Below are positions 26,207 to 35,541 of a stretch of DNA of 64,000 nucleotides, piece by piece. Both the position numbers and the translations under genes were made by a program. The notes below the pieces were generated by a model. That model was not told where the DNA came from and did not search any database. It saw only the letters and a program-made list of their open reading frames with translations. How positions within the stretch are numbered: the stretch's first letter is position 1; each line of letters starts with the position of its first letter. Source of the stretch: Pseudomonas lijiangensis (GTDB lineage: Bacteria > Pseudomonadota > Gammaproteobacteria > Pseudomonadales > Pseudomonadaceae); contig NZ_CP076668.1 of NCBI RefSeq assembly GCF_018968705.1, positions 992,001 to 1,056,000 of the forward strand. Reading direction: 5' to 3'.

Positions 26207-28297
26207 TCAGGAAAGTGTGTCTGCTTGAATCGCGGTCAGGGCGATGGTGTAGACGATGTCGTCGACCTGTGCACCGCGTGGCAAGTCGTTCACCGGCTTG
26301 CGCAGCCCTTGCAGCATCGGCCCGAGACTCACGCAGTCGGCGCTGCGCTGCACCGCCTTGTAGGTGGTGTTACCGGTATTCAGGTCCGGGAACACGAATA
26401 CCGTTGCGCGTCCGGCCACCGGGCTGTCCGGTGCCAACTGGCGAGCCACGTTTTCGTTGGCGGCGGCATCATACTGCAACGGGCCGTCGATCAGCAGGCT
26501 GCGCTGGGTTTCACGAGCCAGTTGGGTGGCCTCGCGCACCTTTTCCACTTCCTCGCCACTGGCAGAATTGCCACTGGAATAACTGATCATCGCGACCCGT
26601 GGGGCAATGCCGAATGCCACGGCGGAGTTGGCACTCTGCAGGGCGATTTCTGCCAGTTCGCCAGCACTTGGATGCGGGTTCATGATGCAGTCGCCATACA
26701 CTAGCACCTGCTCGGGGAACAGCATGAAGAATACCGATGAAACCAGTGTGCAGCCGGGTGCGGTCTTGATCAGTTGCAGGGCCGGGCGAATGGTATTGGC
26801 GGTGGAGTGAACGACGCCCGACACCAGGCCGTCCACTTCATCCAGCGCCAGCATCACGGTGCCGATCACCACCGGATCCTCCAGTTGCTGCTCGGCCATG
26901 GGAGCATTGAGGCTTTTGTTCTTGCGCAGTTCGACCATCGGCGCGACATAACGCTCGCGAATCAGGTCCGGGTCCAGAATCTCCAGTCCCGGCGGCAATT
27001 CGATGCCATGCGCCTGGGCAACCGCCTGGACTTCTTCAGGCTTGGCCAGCAGGACACAGCGGGCAATTCCGCGCGCCTGGCAGATCGCTGCTGCCTGAAT
27101 GGTCAGTGGCTCGTTGCCTTCAGGCAGCACGATGCGCTTGTTGGCGGCCTGGGCGCGCTGGATCAACTGATAGCGGAACACCGCAGGCGAAAGGCGCAAC
27201 TCCCGCGGCGTACCGCAGCGTTGATGCAGCCAGGTGGCATCCAGATGGCTGGCAACGAAGTCGGTGATTATTTCCGCGCGCTCGCGGTCATCGATGGGGA
27301 TTTCCTTGTTCAACTGGTTCAGGCGCGTGGCGGTGTCGTAAGAGCCGCTGCTCACCGAAAGCACCGGCAGACCGGCCTGCAATGCGCCCCGGCACAGCTC
27401 CATGATGCGCGGGTCGGGAATGGTGTCGCTGGTCAGCAACAGACCGGCCAGCGGCACGCCATTCATGGCTGCCAGACTGACCGCCAGGATGATGTCGTCG
27501 CGGTCGCCCGGCGTGACCACCAGAACGCCGGGTTTGAGCAATGGCACGGTATTGAGCACGGTTCGGGCGCAGATGATGATTTTCGACATGCGCCGTTGTT
27601 CGTAGTCCCCGGCGTTGAGCACCTGGGCACCCAGCAATTCCGCCACGTCACGGGTGCGCGGGGCATTGAGTTCGGCCTGGAACGGAATACAGCCCAGCAG
27701 CCGGAAATCGCCACTGCGCAGCAGAGGAGAGTGCTCTTTCAGACGCGCCGCGAAGACTTCCATGCTCTCTTCGGTACGCACCTTGTTGAGGATCACGCCC
27801 AGCACTTTCGGGTCCTTCGGACCGCCGAACAGTTGGGCCTGCAATTCGACCCGGCCCGAAAGTTCGGTGAGCACTTCATTTTCCGGTGCGGACACCAGAA
27901 TCACTTCGGCATCCAGGCTCTTGGCCAGGTGCAGGTTGACCCGTGCTGCATAACTGGCGCTGCGGGTGGGCACCATGCCCTCGACAATCAGCACATCCTT
28001 GCCGATGGCTGCCTGCTGATAAAGGCTGATGATTTCTTCCAGCAACTCATCCAGCTGGCCATCGCCCAGCATCCGTTCCACATGCGCCAGCCCCAGAGGC
28101 TTGGGTGGCTTGAGGCCGTGGGTGCGGGCCACCAGTTCGGTGGAGCGTTCAGGGCCGAGATCGCCCGGATGGGGTTGTGCGATCGGCTTGAAAAAACCGA
28201 CTTTCAGGCCTGCACGTTCAAGGGTGCGAACCAGGCCAAGGCTGATGGAGGTCAAACCCACGCCAAAATCCGTGGGGGAGATGAAAAAAGTCTGCAT
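26207..28297 (-). CDS. pta: Phosphate acetyltransferase
   Basis: A 696-residue long-type Pta that interconverts acetyl-CoA and acetyl phosphate. The N-terminal part is a BioD-like P-loop domain (MQTFFISPTDFGVGLTSIS). The middle carries the DRTGG region, and the C-terminal catalytic part holds VLPEGNEPLTIQAAAIC and ASGEEVEKVREATQLA. Unlike P. aeruginosa, no acetate kinase gene (ackA) is adjacent; the upstream neighbour is a DUF3565 gene, then slyD and gpx. The enzyme may therefore mainly set acetyl-phosphate or work with an acetate kinase encoded elsewhere. Confidence 0.95.
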   Translation of the reverse strand: MQTFFISPTDFGVGLTSISLGLVRTLERAGLKVGFFKPIAQPHPGDLGPERSTELVARTHGLKPPKPLGLAHVERMLGDGQLDELLEEIISLYQQAAIGKDVLIVEGMVPTRSASYAARVNLHLAKSLDAEVILVSAPENEVLTELSGRVELQAQLFGGPKDPKVLGVILNKVRTEESMEVFAARLKEHSPLLRSGDFRLLGCIPFQAELNAPRTRDVAELLGAQVLNAGDYEQRRMSKIIICARTVLNTVPLLKPGVLVVTPGDRDDIILAVSLAAMNGVPLAGLLLTSDTIPDPRIMELCRGALQAGLPVLSVSSGSYDTATRLNQLNKEIPIDDRERAEIITDFVASHLDATWLHQRCGTPRELRLSPAVFRYQLIQRAQAANKRIVLPEGNEPLTIQAAAICQARGIARCVLLAKPEEVQAVAQAHGIELPPGLEILDPDLIRERYVAPMVELRKNKSLNAPMAEQQLEDPVVIGTVMLALDEVDGLVSGVVHSTANTIRPALQLIKTAPGCTLVSSVFFMLFPEQVLVYGDCIMNPHPSAGELAEIALQSANSAVAFGIAPRVAMISYSSGNSASGEEVEKVREATQLARETQRSLLIDGPLQYDAAANENVARQLAPDSPVAGRATVFVFPDLNTGNTTYKAVQRSADCVSLGPMLQGLRKPVNDLPRGAQVDDIVYTIALTAIQADTLS

Positions 28298-28363
28298 ACC
28301 GGCTTCTCGATTGAGCAGTGCAATGGTCGCGGCGAAATGAACAACCCTTCGACCAGAAAAAAA

Positions 28364-28603
28364 TCAGGAAGTCGTCTGGCGCGACTCCTCGGCGCCAAGA
28401 CTATCGTTATCTGACGACTTCGCACACCAGCCACAGCGAAAGCCCTGACCTATTTTTTGCTGGCGCTGTTGCGGGTCAAGTACCCAGGCACGGGATTGCC
28501 ATGGGGGCTGATGGCGAAGGTGTTGGGTGTGCCCGCAGGACAGCACCACGATCCAGTGATCGTCTTCATCCTGCCGAAAATCGATAACCGTTGAGTTTTC
28601 CAA
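28364..28603 (-). CDS. DUF3565 small zinc-motif protein
   Basis: About 79 residues with the DUF3565 core HWIVVLSCGHTQHLRHQPPW followed by FRCGWCAKS, giving Cys/His positions (C-x-H, C-x-x-C) that could bind a metal. Function unknown. The start is unclear: the frame is open to 28714, but that would overlap the 5' end of divergent slyD (ATG 28695). I use a TTG at 28603 just before the conserved core. A start at 28696 (ATG) is possible. Confidence 0.65.
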   Translation of the reverse strand: MENSTVIDFRQDEDDHWIVVLSCGHTQHLRHQPPWQSRAWVLDPQQRQQKIGQGFRCGWCAKSSDNDSLGAEESRQTTS

Positions 28604-28694
28604 TCGGGGCCGTCTGTCAGAGTTGCGTTCGCTTTCGAGCGATGGCTTGGTTAAACTTGCGCGTTCTTCAATCTTAAGCAAAAGGTCCTGCCCC

Positions 28695-29180
28695 ATGCCG
28701 ATCGCCGCCAACAAGGCTGTCTCTATTGACTATACCCTGACCAACGACGCTGGTGAGGTCATCGACAGTTCTGCCGGCGGTGCTCCGCTGGTTTACCTGC
28801 ATGGCGCCGGCAACATCATCCCGGGCCTGGAAAAGGCACTGGTCGGCAAAGACGTCGGTGACGAGCTGAAAGTCGCCATCGAGCCTGAAGATGCCTACGG
28901 CGAATACTCCGCCGAGCTGGTCAGCACCCTGAACCGCAGCATGTTCGAAGGCGTCGACGAACTGGAAGTCGGCATGCAGTTCCACGCTTCCGGCCCGGAC
29001 GGCAGCATGCAGATCGTGACCATTCGCGACCTGGATGGCGACGATGTCACCGTTGACGGCAACCACCCTCTGGCGGGTCAGCGCCTGAACTTCGAAGTCA
29101 AGATCGTGAACATTCGCGATGCCAGCCAAGAAGAAATGGCTCATGGCCACATTCATGGTGAAGGCGGTCATCAGCACTGA
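28695..29180 (+). CDS. slyD: FKBP-type peptidyl-prolyl isomerase SlyD
   Basis: A 161-residue cytosolic chaperone/isomerase. The FKBP core starts IDYTLTNDAGEVIDSSAGGA and GAGNIIPGLEKALVGKDVGD. The IF (insert-in-flap) chaperone domain follows at about 70-125. The C-terminus is short and His-rich (AHGHIHGEGGHQH), a metal-binding tail, shorter than that of E. coli SlyD. ATG 28695 has a weak AAAGG site. Adjacent to glutathione peroxidase as in other Pseudomonas. Confidence 0.93.
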   Translation: MPIAANKAVSIDYTLTNDAGEVIDSSAGGAPLVYLHGAGNIIPGLEKALVGKDVGDELKVAIEPEDAYGEYSAELVSTLNRSMFEGVDELEVGMQFHASGPDGSMQIVTIRDLDGDDVTVDGNHPLAGQRLNFEVKIVNIRDASQEEMAHGHIHGEGGHQH

Positions 29181-29305
29181 TTTGTGCTGCTAAGCTCAGG
29201 TAGCTGACAAAGGCGCTCTGGCTGTTCTGCGATGACGACTTTCGTTACGCAGGTCTGCCACGGCGCCTTTTTGGTTCGCTCGGGCTTCAAGGGGGAGAGG
29301 ATTTC

Positions 29306-29788
29306 ATGAGTGCTTTTCACGACATCACATTGAAGGCGCTGAACGGGCAGGAACTGCCTCTGGCGCCTTTGAAGAACACAGTGGTCCTGGTCGTCAACGT
29401 GGCCTCCAAATGCGGGCTCACGCCACAATATGCAGCGCTTGAAAGCCTTTACCAGCAGTACAAGGACAAGGGCTTCAGCGTTCTGGGTCTGCCGTGCAAT
29501 CAGTTTGCCGGACAGGAACCTGGTTCCGAGCAGGAAATCCAGGAGTTTTGCAAACTCAATTATGGCGTGACCTTCGCACTGGGCGAAAAGCTCGAGGTCA
29601 ACGGGGCGCAACGCCATCCGTTGTATCGTCTGCTGGCCGGAGAGGGCGCCGAGTTTCCCGGTGATATCACCTGGAACTTCGAGAAGTTTCTGGTCGGTCG
29701 CAACGGTGCCGTGATTGCCCGATTCTCGCCACGCATGGCGCCGGATGATCCTGTGGTTATCCAGGCCATCGAAAAGGCCCTGGCCTGA
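29306..29788 (+). CDS. Glutathione peroxidase (thioredoxin-type, Cys form)
   Basis: A 160-residue thiol peroxidase that reduces hydroperoxides. The active-site Cys36 is in NVASKCGLTPQY; it is Cys, not selenocysteine. The rest of the catalytic set is present: Gln in GLPCNQFAGQEPGS and Trp/Asn in DITWNFEKFLV. Bacterial forms often use thioredoxin rather than glutathione. It lies about 125 bp downstream of slyD on the same strand, and the next gene is convergent. Confidence 0.93.
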   Translation: MSAFHDITLKALNGQELPLAPLKNTVVLVVNVASKCGLTPQYAALESLYQQYKDKGFSVLGLPCNQFAGQEPGSEQEIQEFCKLNYGVTFALGEKLEVNGAQRHPLYRLLAGEGAEFPGDITWNFEKFLVGRNGAVIARFSPRMAPDDPVVIQAIEKALA

Positions 29789-29824
29789 CGCCATCTGCCG
29801 GGTGGCCTTGCGCTTGCCCGGCAA

Positions 29825-31003
29825 TCAGCCTGAAACGGGTTTGACGCTCCGTTCCCTGGCCTCGCTGTCGTTGACGCTCAACAGCTGCTGCTCGAACTGA
29901 TCGATAATCGTCGTCCAGCCCTGACGACTGGCATGCTTGCGGGCATTGAGCCTTACCCTGCGCAGGGCTTCACTGTCTTCCACCAGCCAGCGTGCAGCAT
30001 CAATGAATGCCTCTTCGTCACCGGGCATGGCCAGCGCGCCATTGTGACCGTGACGAATATGCTGCCCGGCAGCCGCTTCATCATAGGCCACTACGCCAAG
30101 CCCTGAGGCTAGTGCCTCAAGGACGACATTACCGAACGTCTCGGTCAGGCTCGGAAATAGAAACAGATCGCCGGATGCGTAATGCGCTGCGAGCGACTCG
30201 CCGCGTTGCGTGCCGCAGAAAACTGCATCGGGTATCTGCTGTTCTAAAGCAGCACGTTGCGGCCCGTCTCCCACCACAATCAGTTTCAGGTCGCGTCGTG
30301 GGTGGCTCTCCTTCAACGCCTCGAAGCAGGTTTTGAGCAGGCCCAGATTTTTTTCCGGTGCCAGCCTGCCTACATGCAGAAGAGCGGTATCACCCACCTG
30401 CAATCCCCAGCTTTCGCGCAGTGCCTGGGAGCGTCTGGACGGATTGAACAATTGGCTGTCCACGCCGCGAGACAACAACTCGATCCGTTCGAAACCACGC
30501 CGCTCCAGCTCAACCTTCTGGCTGATACTGGGCACCAGCGTCATGCGCGAGCGATTGTGGAACCAGCGCAGGTAGTGGGTCAGCAAGCGAGTAATGAATC
30601 CCATGCCGTATTGCTGGGTGTACTGCGGGAAGTTGGTATGGAACCCACTGACCACCGCAATCCCCAGACGCCGGGCCGCCCGCAATGCAGAAAGGCCCAG
30701 CGGCCCTTCAGTCGCGATATACAACACATCCGGACGCCGCCGCTGCCAACGACGCAACAGCTTGTGCATCGAAGACTGACCCCATTGCAGCCCCGGATAA
30801 CCCGGTATTGGCCATCCCCGACACAGCATCAAGTCGTCGGCTGCAGCAAAACCGGCTTCCTCCCCCTGACGCGGCCGAATCAGCTCGACCCGATGCCCGC
30901 GCAAACGCAACCCGTCACAAAGTCTCCCCAACGTATTGGCGACGCCATTGATCTCGGGAGTGAAGGTTTCAGTAATAAGAGTGACATGCAGAATTTTGCT
31001 CAT
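29825..31003 (-). CDS. Glycosyltransferase family 4 protein
   Basis: A 392-residue GT-B glycosyltransferase. The N-terminal acceptor domain starts ILHVTLITETFTPEINGVAN. The C-terminal nucleotide-sugar domain has HVGRLAPEKNLGLLKTCF and the E-x7-E motif region SLTETFGNVVLEALASGLGV. Sequence resembles mannosyl/glucosyltransferases acting on lipids. The usual start MSKILHV at 31003 is taken; the ribosome site is weak, and the frame is open to 31180 through the family D repeat. Acceptor unknown. Confidence 0.85.
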   Translation of the reverse strand: MSKILHVTLITETFTPEINGVANTLGRLCDGLRLRGHRVELIRPRQGEEAGFAAADDLMLCRGWPIPGYPGLQWGQSSMHKLLRRWQRRRPDVLYIATEGPLGLSALRAARRLGIAVVSGFHTNFPQYTQQYGMGFITRLLTHYLRWFHNRSRMTLVPSISQKVELERRGFERIELLSRGVDSQLFNPSRRSQALRESWGLQVGDTALLHVGRLAPEKNLGLLKTCFEALKESHPRRDLKLIVVGDGPQRAALEQQIPDAVFCGTQRGESLAAHYASGDLFLFPSLTETFGNVVLEALASGLGVVAYDEAAAGQHIRHGHNGALAMPGDEEAFIDAARWLVEDSEALRRVRLNARKHASRQGWTTIIDQFEQQLLSVNDSEARERSVKPVSG

Positions 31004-31090
31004 GGGAGCAGTCTCGGCCTGTTGCATGTCGGTTATGTGGCTGTTGGGTGATGGATTTGTGACGGGTCCCATAAAGCTGGATCTGCACGT

Positions 31091-31176
31091 AGGACCGGAT
31101 TTATCCGGGAAGAGGCCTGCCCATTCATTACATCTTTCTTGGTAGATATAACGCCTTCCCGGATAAATCCGGTCCT
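31091..31176. repeat. Inverted repeat, family D
   Basis: Arms AGGACCGGATTTATCCGGGAA (31091-31111) and TTCCCGGATAAATCCGGTCCT (31156-31176), perfectly complementary over 21 bp with a 44-bp spacer. Only copy of this type in the window. Confidence 0.9.
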
Positions 31177-31330
31177 CCATACCCAGAACAATGTCGCCCC
31201 GACCGCTTTCGCTTTATAAGTACTACATGGTGGTTGGGTTTTGATCTGGCAAATAAGTAGGTCTTTTCTGTAAGTGTTCAATGTATTTGATTGCGTGTTG
31301 AGGTCCAGTGCTTTCTGAATAACGTCAGGC

Positions 31331-31390
31331 TATCGAGTTTCAGTTCGATAGGCGAAGGCAGTAAGCCGGTCAGACCGGCATGGCCTTCTT
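31331..31390 (+). other. Nested hairpins in leader of the FlhE-like gene
   Basis: TATCGA-8-TCGATA (31331-31350) is followed by GAAGGC...GCCTTC (31354-31388) enclosing GCCGGT-CAG-ACCGGC. The last stem ends 29 bp before the ATG. Possible 5' leader structure or an upstream terminator; no T-run. The remaining gap from 31004 holds only the family D repeat. Confidence 0.45.
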
Positions 31391-31417
31391 GATGTGAAAA
31401 AAACAAGGAAGCATGAA

Positions 31418-31840
31418 ATGAAATTTGACTATAAAAAGTCGAAGTGGATTCGCTCGGCCTCGGGAATTGTGCTGGCCCTTTCAGGGTATTCAGAAATGGC
31501 CATGGCTGGTAGCTATCAGTCCTCGGTCAACTTGCCAACGGTTCATTCACGAGGTTATCTCTATACCGCCAATATTCCATTGCGCGGAGCTCCGCCAGAA
31601 GGTGCGTGGATCAAGAATGTCAGTTGGAACTGGAATGTGACGGGATGGCCTCGAGGGTTGGAGGTTTATCTATGCCAAGGAGTCAATAACTGCTTGGATA
31701 TTTCTCGGCAACGAACAGGCTCAAGCAGCTTTTTTACAGGGAAGCTCGCCAAAAAAGAATTTTACTATGCGATCAGGATAGGGGCTTCGGGAATCGTTCC
31801 TGTGGCCAGCCAGTATGGGCGCATAACCGTGAGTTGGTAG
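31418..31840 (+). CDS. FlhE-like secreted protein
   Basis: A 140-residue exported protein: basic start, hydrophobic core, and signal cleavage near YSEMAMAG (about residue 27). The mature part aligns by eye with flagellar FlhE along its length: VSWNWNVTGWPRGLEVYLCQ, then CLDISRQRTGSSSFF, and the end GIVPVASQYGRITVSW. FlhE is a periplasmic protein at the flagellar export gate in enterics; here there is no flagellar gene nearby. ATG 31418 follows AAGGAAG with good spacing. Base composition is more AT-rich than flanking genes, suggesting transfer. Confidence 0.7.
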   Translation: MKFDYKKSKWIRSASGIVLALSGYSEMAMAGSYQSSVNLPTVHSRGYLYTANIPLRGAPPEGAWIKNVSWNWNVTGWPRGLEVYLCQGVNNCLDISRQRTGSSSFFTGKLAKKEFYYAIRIGASGIVPVASQYGRITVSW

Positions 31841-31852
31841 GTTAATTAGTAC

Positions 31853-31879
31853 CCTCCTTACTCACAATGAGTAAGGAGG
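31853..31879. terminator. Perfect hairpin between convergent genes
   Basis: CCTCCTTACTCA-CAA-TGAGTAAGGAGG, 12-bp perfect stem with a 3-base loop, between the FlhE-like gene and the next gene on the other strand. No clear T-run. Confidence 0.65.
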
Positions 31880-31889
31880 AGTTGATAGG

Positions 31890-32393
31890 TTACCAATTCG
31901 CCATGTCGCGAAATTTTTTGGGCAATGAATCATTGAAGTCCAGAACTTTTTCCAGAATTTTCGCCGGAGGACTGCCTTTGATTAGCTCTGATTCATATAA
32001 AAGTGATCGTTCCTTTTGCATCCACGCCATGGTTTTTCCAAAGTAGGCCGTCGTTTCACGGGTTACAACTTCTCCAGTCGCACAGTAGCGAATAACGGGG
32101 TAGTCAGTAAGGTCAACTCCTTCACCGTTTAGTGAGTTGTAAGCATAGTTACGGGCCAGCGTTGCCGCTTCAGTTGAGTCATCATTGGCTTTCTCAAGAA
32201 GCCATTGCCTGAGTGATGAGCCATTGGACGGTCTGTTTTCCTTTACCTGACTGGCAATCGAACCCTCGCTCTGAGCTGCATTCAATACTTGCTTGAATGA
32301 CATCCCTTCTTCAGTTTGCGCAGTCGCCATTGCTTTTGATCGCGGACCCAGGCTTGTGACATTGATAAATGGTGAATCGGTATGAGTGTGCAT
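31890..32393 (-). CDS. Unknown protein, second gene of a sigma-54 unit
   Basis: A 167-residue hydrophilic protein, no signal peptide, no recognised domain. N-terminus MHTHTDSPFINVTSLGPRSK, a polar stretch up to about residue 60, then a more helical C-terminal half (AYFGKTMAWMQKERSLLYES). ATG 32393 follows GGAG with nine-base spacing. It begins 56 bp after the stop of the 94-residue gene on the same strand, so it is likely co-transcribed. The Ser/Thr-rich, low-complexity N-terminus recalls secreted proteins of type III systems, but no hrp box is present, so that is only speculation. Confidence 0.6.
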   Translation of the reverse strand: MHTHTDSPFINVTSLGPRSKAMATAQTEEGMSFKQVLNAAQSEGSIASQVKENRPSNGSSLRQWLLEKANDDSTEAATLARNYAYNSLNGEGVDLTDYPVIRYCATGEVVTRETTAYFGKTMAWMQKERSLLYESELIKGSPPAKILEKVLDFNDSLPKKFRDMANW

Positions 32394-32448
32394 TTTTCGA
32401 CTCCATTCAGACTAAACAGCATCGTGCTTGAGTTGACGGCTCTGCTGG

Positions 32449-32733
32449 CTAGCCTCTTTCCAGCGCTGCTGGCCTGGGCTCGAAGTCTTTGTCGTTGACG
32501 GCGGACTTCCTTTGTTCCGGGGTCATGCTTTGCAGGAAGAAGGTGGATCGTGGCTGTACCAGACGGGTCAGCGTTGCGGCTGCCGGGATGATTGCGGTGC
32601 CGGGGCCTGATGCCGCTTTTTTAGCGTTACTGAAAATTTGGGCAAAACGGCTGGAGCGCGGTTCAGGAATTCTTTCCAGTGCGGCAGGTTTGTAAGCGGT
32701 TTGTGCAGCGGCAGTTTTTGTTTTGACTTCCAT
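32449..32733 (-). CDS. Unknown protein, first gene of a sigma-54 unit
   Basis: A 94-residue basic, Ala-rich protein (MEVKTKTAAAQTAYKPAALE) with a C-terminus EPRPAALERG. No signal peptide or known domain. ATG 32733 follows AGGAGG with eight-base spacing, a very strong ribosome site; the frame is open to 32769. A perfect sigma-54 promoter lies about 32 bp upstream. The base composition is AT-richer than neighbours. Confidence 0.6.
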   Translation of the reverse strand: MEVKTKTAAAQTAYKPAALERIPEPRSSRFAQIFSNAKKAASGPGTAIIPAAATLTRLVQPRSTFFLQSMTPEQRKSAVNDKDFEPRPAALERG

Positions 32734-32764
32734 GGTGTTGCCTCCTGTGGGTTTATTGCAGGAG

Positions 32765-32780
32765 AGCAAAGAGGGTGCCA
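32765..32780 (-). promoter_or_regulatory. Sigma-54 (RpoN) promoter
   Basis: On the minus strand, TGGCACCCTCTTTGCT fits TGGCAC-N5-TTGC with GG and GC ten bases apart, the invariant spacing for sigma-54. Transcription should begin near 32753, about 20 bp before the start codon at 32733. Confidence 0.7.
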
Positions 32781-32992
32781 GTTTTTATAATTTGTTTTTA
32801 ACGGAAGGTGATGCTTAGTGTTTAAGGGGTTTTAACAAGTGTCCTACATAAAGATCCTACAGCTTGTTTTGTTTTGATATCACGGCAAGGTTTTGCCCGT
32901 GCCGGTAATGTATTGCCAGTGTTTTTAAGTTGTTTATAGAGGCGTAAAAGAGTGTTCTTTTTGTTGCGTGGGATGTTTCTTTTTATAAGTTT

Positions 32993-33016
32993 CAGGAGCG
33001 CCTCCATGCGCTCCTG
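32993..33016. terminator. Hairpin downstream of cysZ
   Basis: CAGGAGCGC-CTCCAT-GCGCTCCTG, 9-bp perfect stem starting seven bases after the cysZ stop. No T-run, so termination is uncertain. The 250-bp AT-rich gap between here and 32770 contains no gene I can support. Confidence 0.5.
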
Positions 33017-33022
33017 TAAAAA

Positions 33023-33748
33023 TCACCGTTCCCTCACCCAGAATAACGTTGCCCCGGCCACTGCCGCTGGCATCATCAGGATATTGAGCATCGGCACCAG
33101 CAACGCCAGATAAACGATGCCGCCGAAGCTCAGGCTTTGCCAGCGTTTGCTTTTCAGCCAGTCGAGCATTTCGTTCCAGCCCAGCTTGTGGTTGTCCGCC
33201 GGGTAGTCGATGTACTGGATAGCCATCATCCAGATCCCGAACAGCAGCCAGAGCGGAGCGGCGATCAGGTTGACCACCGGGATAAAGGACAGAATGAAAA
33301 GTCCGAGCATGCGCGGCAGCATGTAACCCAGTTTGCGGGCTTCACGTGCCAGGGTGCGGGGGATCATGGCAGCCAGTTCGGACCAGCTGAAGTCGGGCGA
33401 CTCATCCTTGCCCCGAATCACGGCTTCGACTTTCTCGGACAGGAAGCCATTGAAGGGCGCGGCAATGATGTTGGCCAGCATGGTGAAGGTGAAAAACACC
33501 ATCAGCAGCACCAGCGTCACGAACAGTGGCCAGAGAATGTAGTTCAGAAAGCTCAGCCAGTGCGGCAAGGTCGGCATGAAGGCATCGACCCAGATACCGA
33601 ACTGATGCAGGGCCAGATAGATCAGGCCACCGAACAGCACCAGGTTGATGCTCAGCGGCAGCAGGACGAACAGGCGCAGGCCGGGACTGAGGATCAGTTT
33701 CAGGCCTTCTTTCAGGTATTGCGGGCCTGTCAGGGCAGGGGCGGGCAT
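33023..33748 (-). CDS. cysZ: Sulfate transporter CysZ
   Basis: A 241-residue inner-membrane sulfate permease (EI24/CysZ family) feeding cysteine synthesis. It has hydrophobic segments near residues 24-48 and 65-95 and a paired hairpin region near 145-175. Conserved stretches include [23 protein letters not shown] and [23 protein letters not shown] 33748 gives [20 protein letters not shown]. It is divergent from trxB; the 400-bp gap between them has no other gene I can support. Confidence 0.93.
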   Translation of the reverse strand: MPAPALTGPQYLKEGLKLILSPGLRLFVLLPLSINLVLFGGLIYLALHQFGIWVDAFMPTLPHWLSFLNYILWPLFVTLVLLMVFFTFTMLANIIAAPFNGFLSEKVEAVIRGKDESPDFSWSELAAMIPRTLAREARKLGYMLPRMLGLFILSFIPVVNLIAAPLWLLFGIWMMAIQYIDYPADNHKLGWNEMLDWLKSKRWQSLSFGGIVYLALLVPMLNILMMPAAVAGATLFWVRER

Positions 33749-34135
33749 GGCAGCCTCCGAAAAATGGAAAACGCCCGACCTTACCGACTTTGCCGGGCGC
33801 TTGAAAGAGCTGTCATCGGCTCATGATGAGGGGCGTTGTGCATAGAAGTGGCCTATTAGGTGGATTGTGAATCGATATTTCCTTACCCTTCTTCACCCCG
33901 ATAGGCTTTGCACCAATTTCATGACCTATCCTTTTCAACTTTCGATGGAGTCATCAATGAGTGTACTGGTAAAAAGGCATGACGGCTGACGCCTTGAGCG
34001 TGTAATGCATTGTTGCGGCACGGGTCGCAGCTCCAGAACTTTCAGGATTGTCGAGTTACAAAGCACTTCCCCAAGTGTTTCGGCAGTCCTTTTTTATCCA
34101 GCCGTTCCGACCGCGGCAAACCGGTCGGTCGATAG

Positions 34136-35107
<972 letters not shown>

Positions 35108-35120
35108 CCTGACAAAACCT

Positions 35121-35193
35121 GTGGGAGCGACTTCAGTCGCGAAGAGGCCAGTGGTTTTTACACGCCCCATTCGCGACTGAAGTCGCTCCCACA
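35121..35193. repeat. REP variant (GTGGGAGCGACTTCAGTCGCGAA)
   Basis: Two arms, GTGGGAGCGACTTCAGTCGCGAA and TTCGCGACTGAAGTCGCTCCCAC, around a 27-bp spacer, between convergent trxB and hopJ. It differs from family A in the central bases (CTTCAG instead of ATTCAT). Confidence 0.9.
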
Positions 35194-35199
35194 GCGCGT

Positions 35200-35541
35200 T
35201 TAGCCTTTGCGTTTCAAGGGCTCGCCTTCAAACTTCACACCGGCCAGGCCATGGGCGATCAGTGCCCGGATGTTGCCGTGGTCCGTACCTTCTGGCGTGG
35301 CTTGTACCGAGCGGTAATGCTCGCCGAAAGCCAGCAGGGTTTCTTCGTCGCTCAAACCTTCCAGCAACGCCAGGCCCAGCGTCTTGCACGAGCCTTCGTT
35401 CTGGCCGGCAGCGTTTTCCACGCCGCCATTGTTGAACGCCTGAGGCTGATAGTCATAGCCCGCAGCAATGAATGCCAGGGTATCGGCAAAGACGTGCTCG
35501 CCGCTCTTGAGGCTGGTACGCAGGGTATTCAGATCAGTCAT
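35200..35541 (-). CDS. hopJ: HopJ-family protein
   Basis: A 113-residue protein of the HopJ (HopPmaJ) family, first named as a type III effector of P. syringae but found in many Pseudomonas without secretion evidence. The core is FIAAGYDYQPQAFNNGGVEN and LALLEGLSDEETLLAFGEHY. There is no HrpL box upstream; it starts at ATG 35541 eight bp inside the end of the DUF1244 gene, so it is co-translated with a housekeeping-type neighbour. A role in the cytosol is as likely as secretion. Confidence 0.88.
   Translation of the reverse strand: MTDLNTLRTSLKSGEHVFADTLAFIAAGYDYQPQAFNNGGVENAAGQNEGSCKTLGLALLEGLSDEETLLAFGEHYRSVQATPEGTDHGNIRALIAHGLAGVKFEGEPLKRKG

Noticed and set aside
26774..28414. 546-codon open frame on the plus strand
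   Set aside because: Antisense shadow of pta with no recognisable protein pattern.
29306..29788. Glutathione peroxidase as a selenoprotein
   Set aside because: The active-site codon is TGC (Cys), not TGA.
32822..33007. 61-codon AT-rich open frame after cysZ on the minus strand
   Set aside because: Basic, no domain, ribosome site only three bases from ATG and buried in a hairpin; not enough to call a gene.
35200..35541. HopJ as a sign of a type III effector locus
   Set aside because: No hrp box, no chaperone or secretion genes; the gene is coupled to housekeeping-type neighbours.
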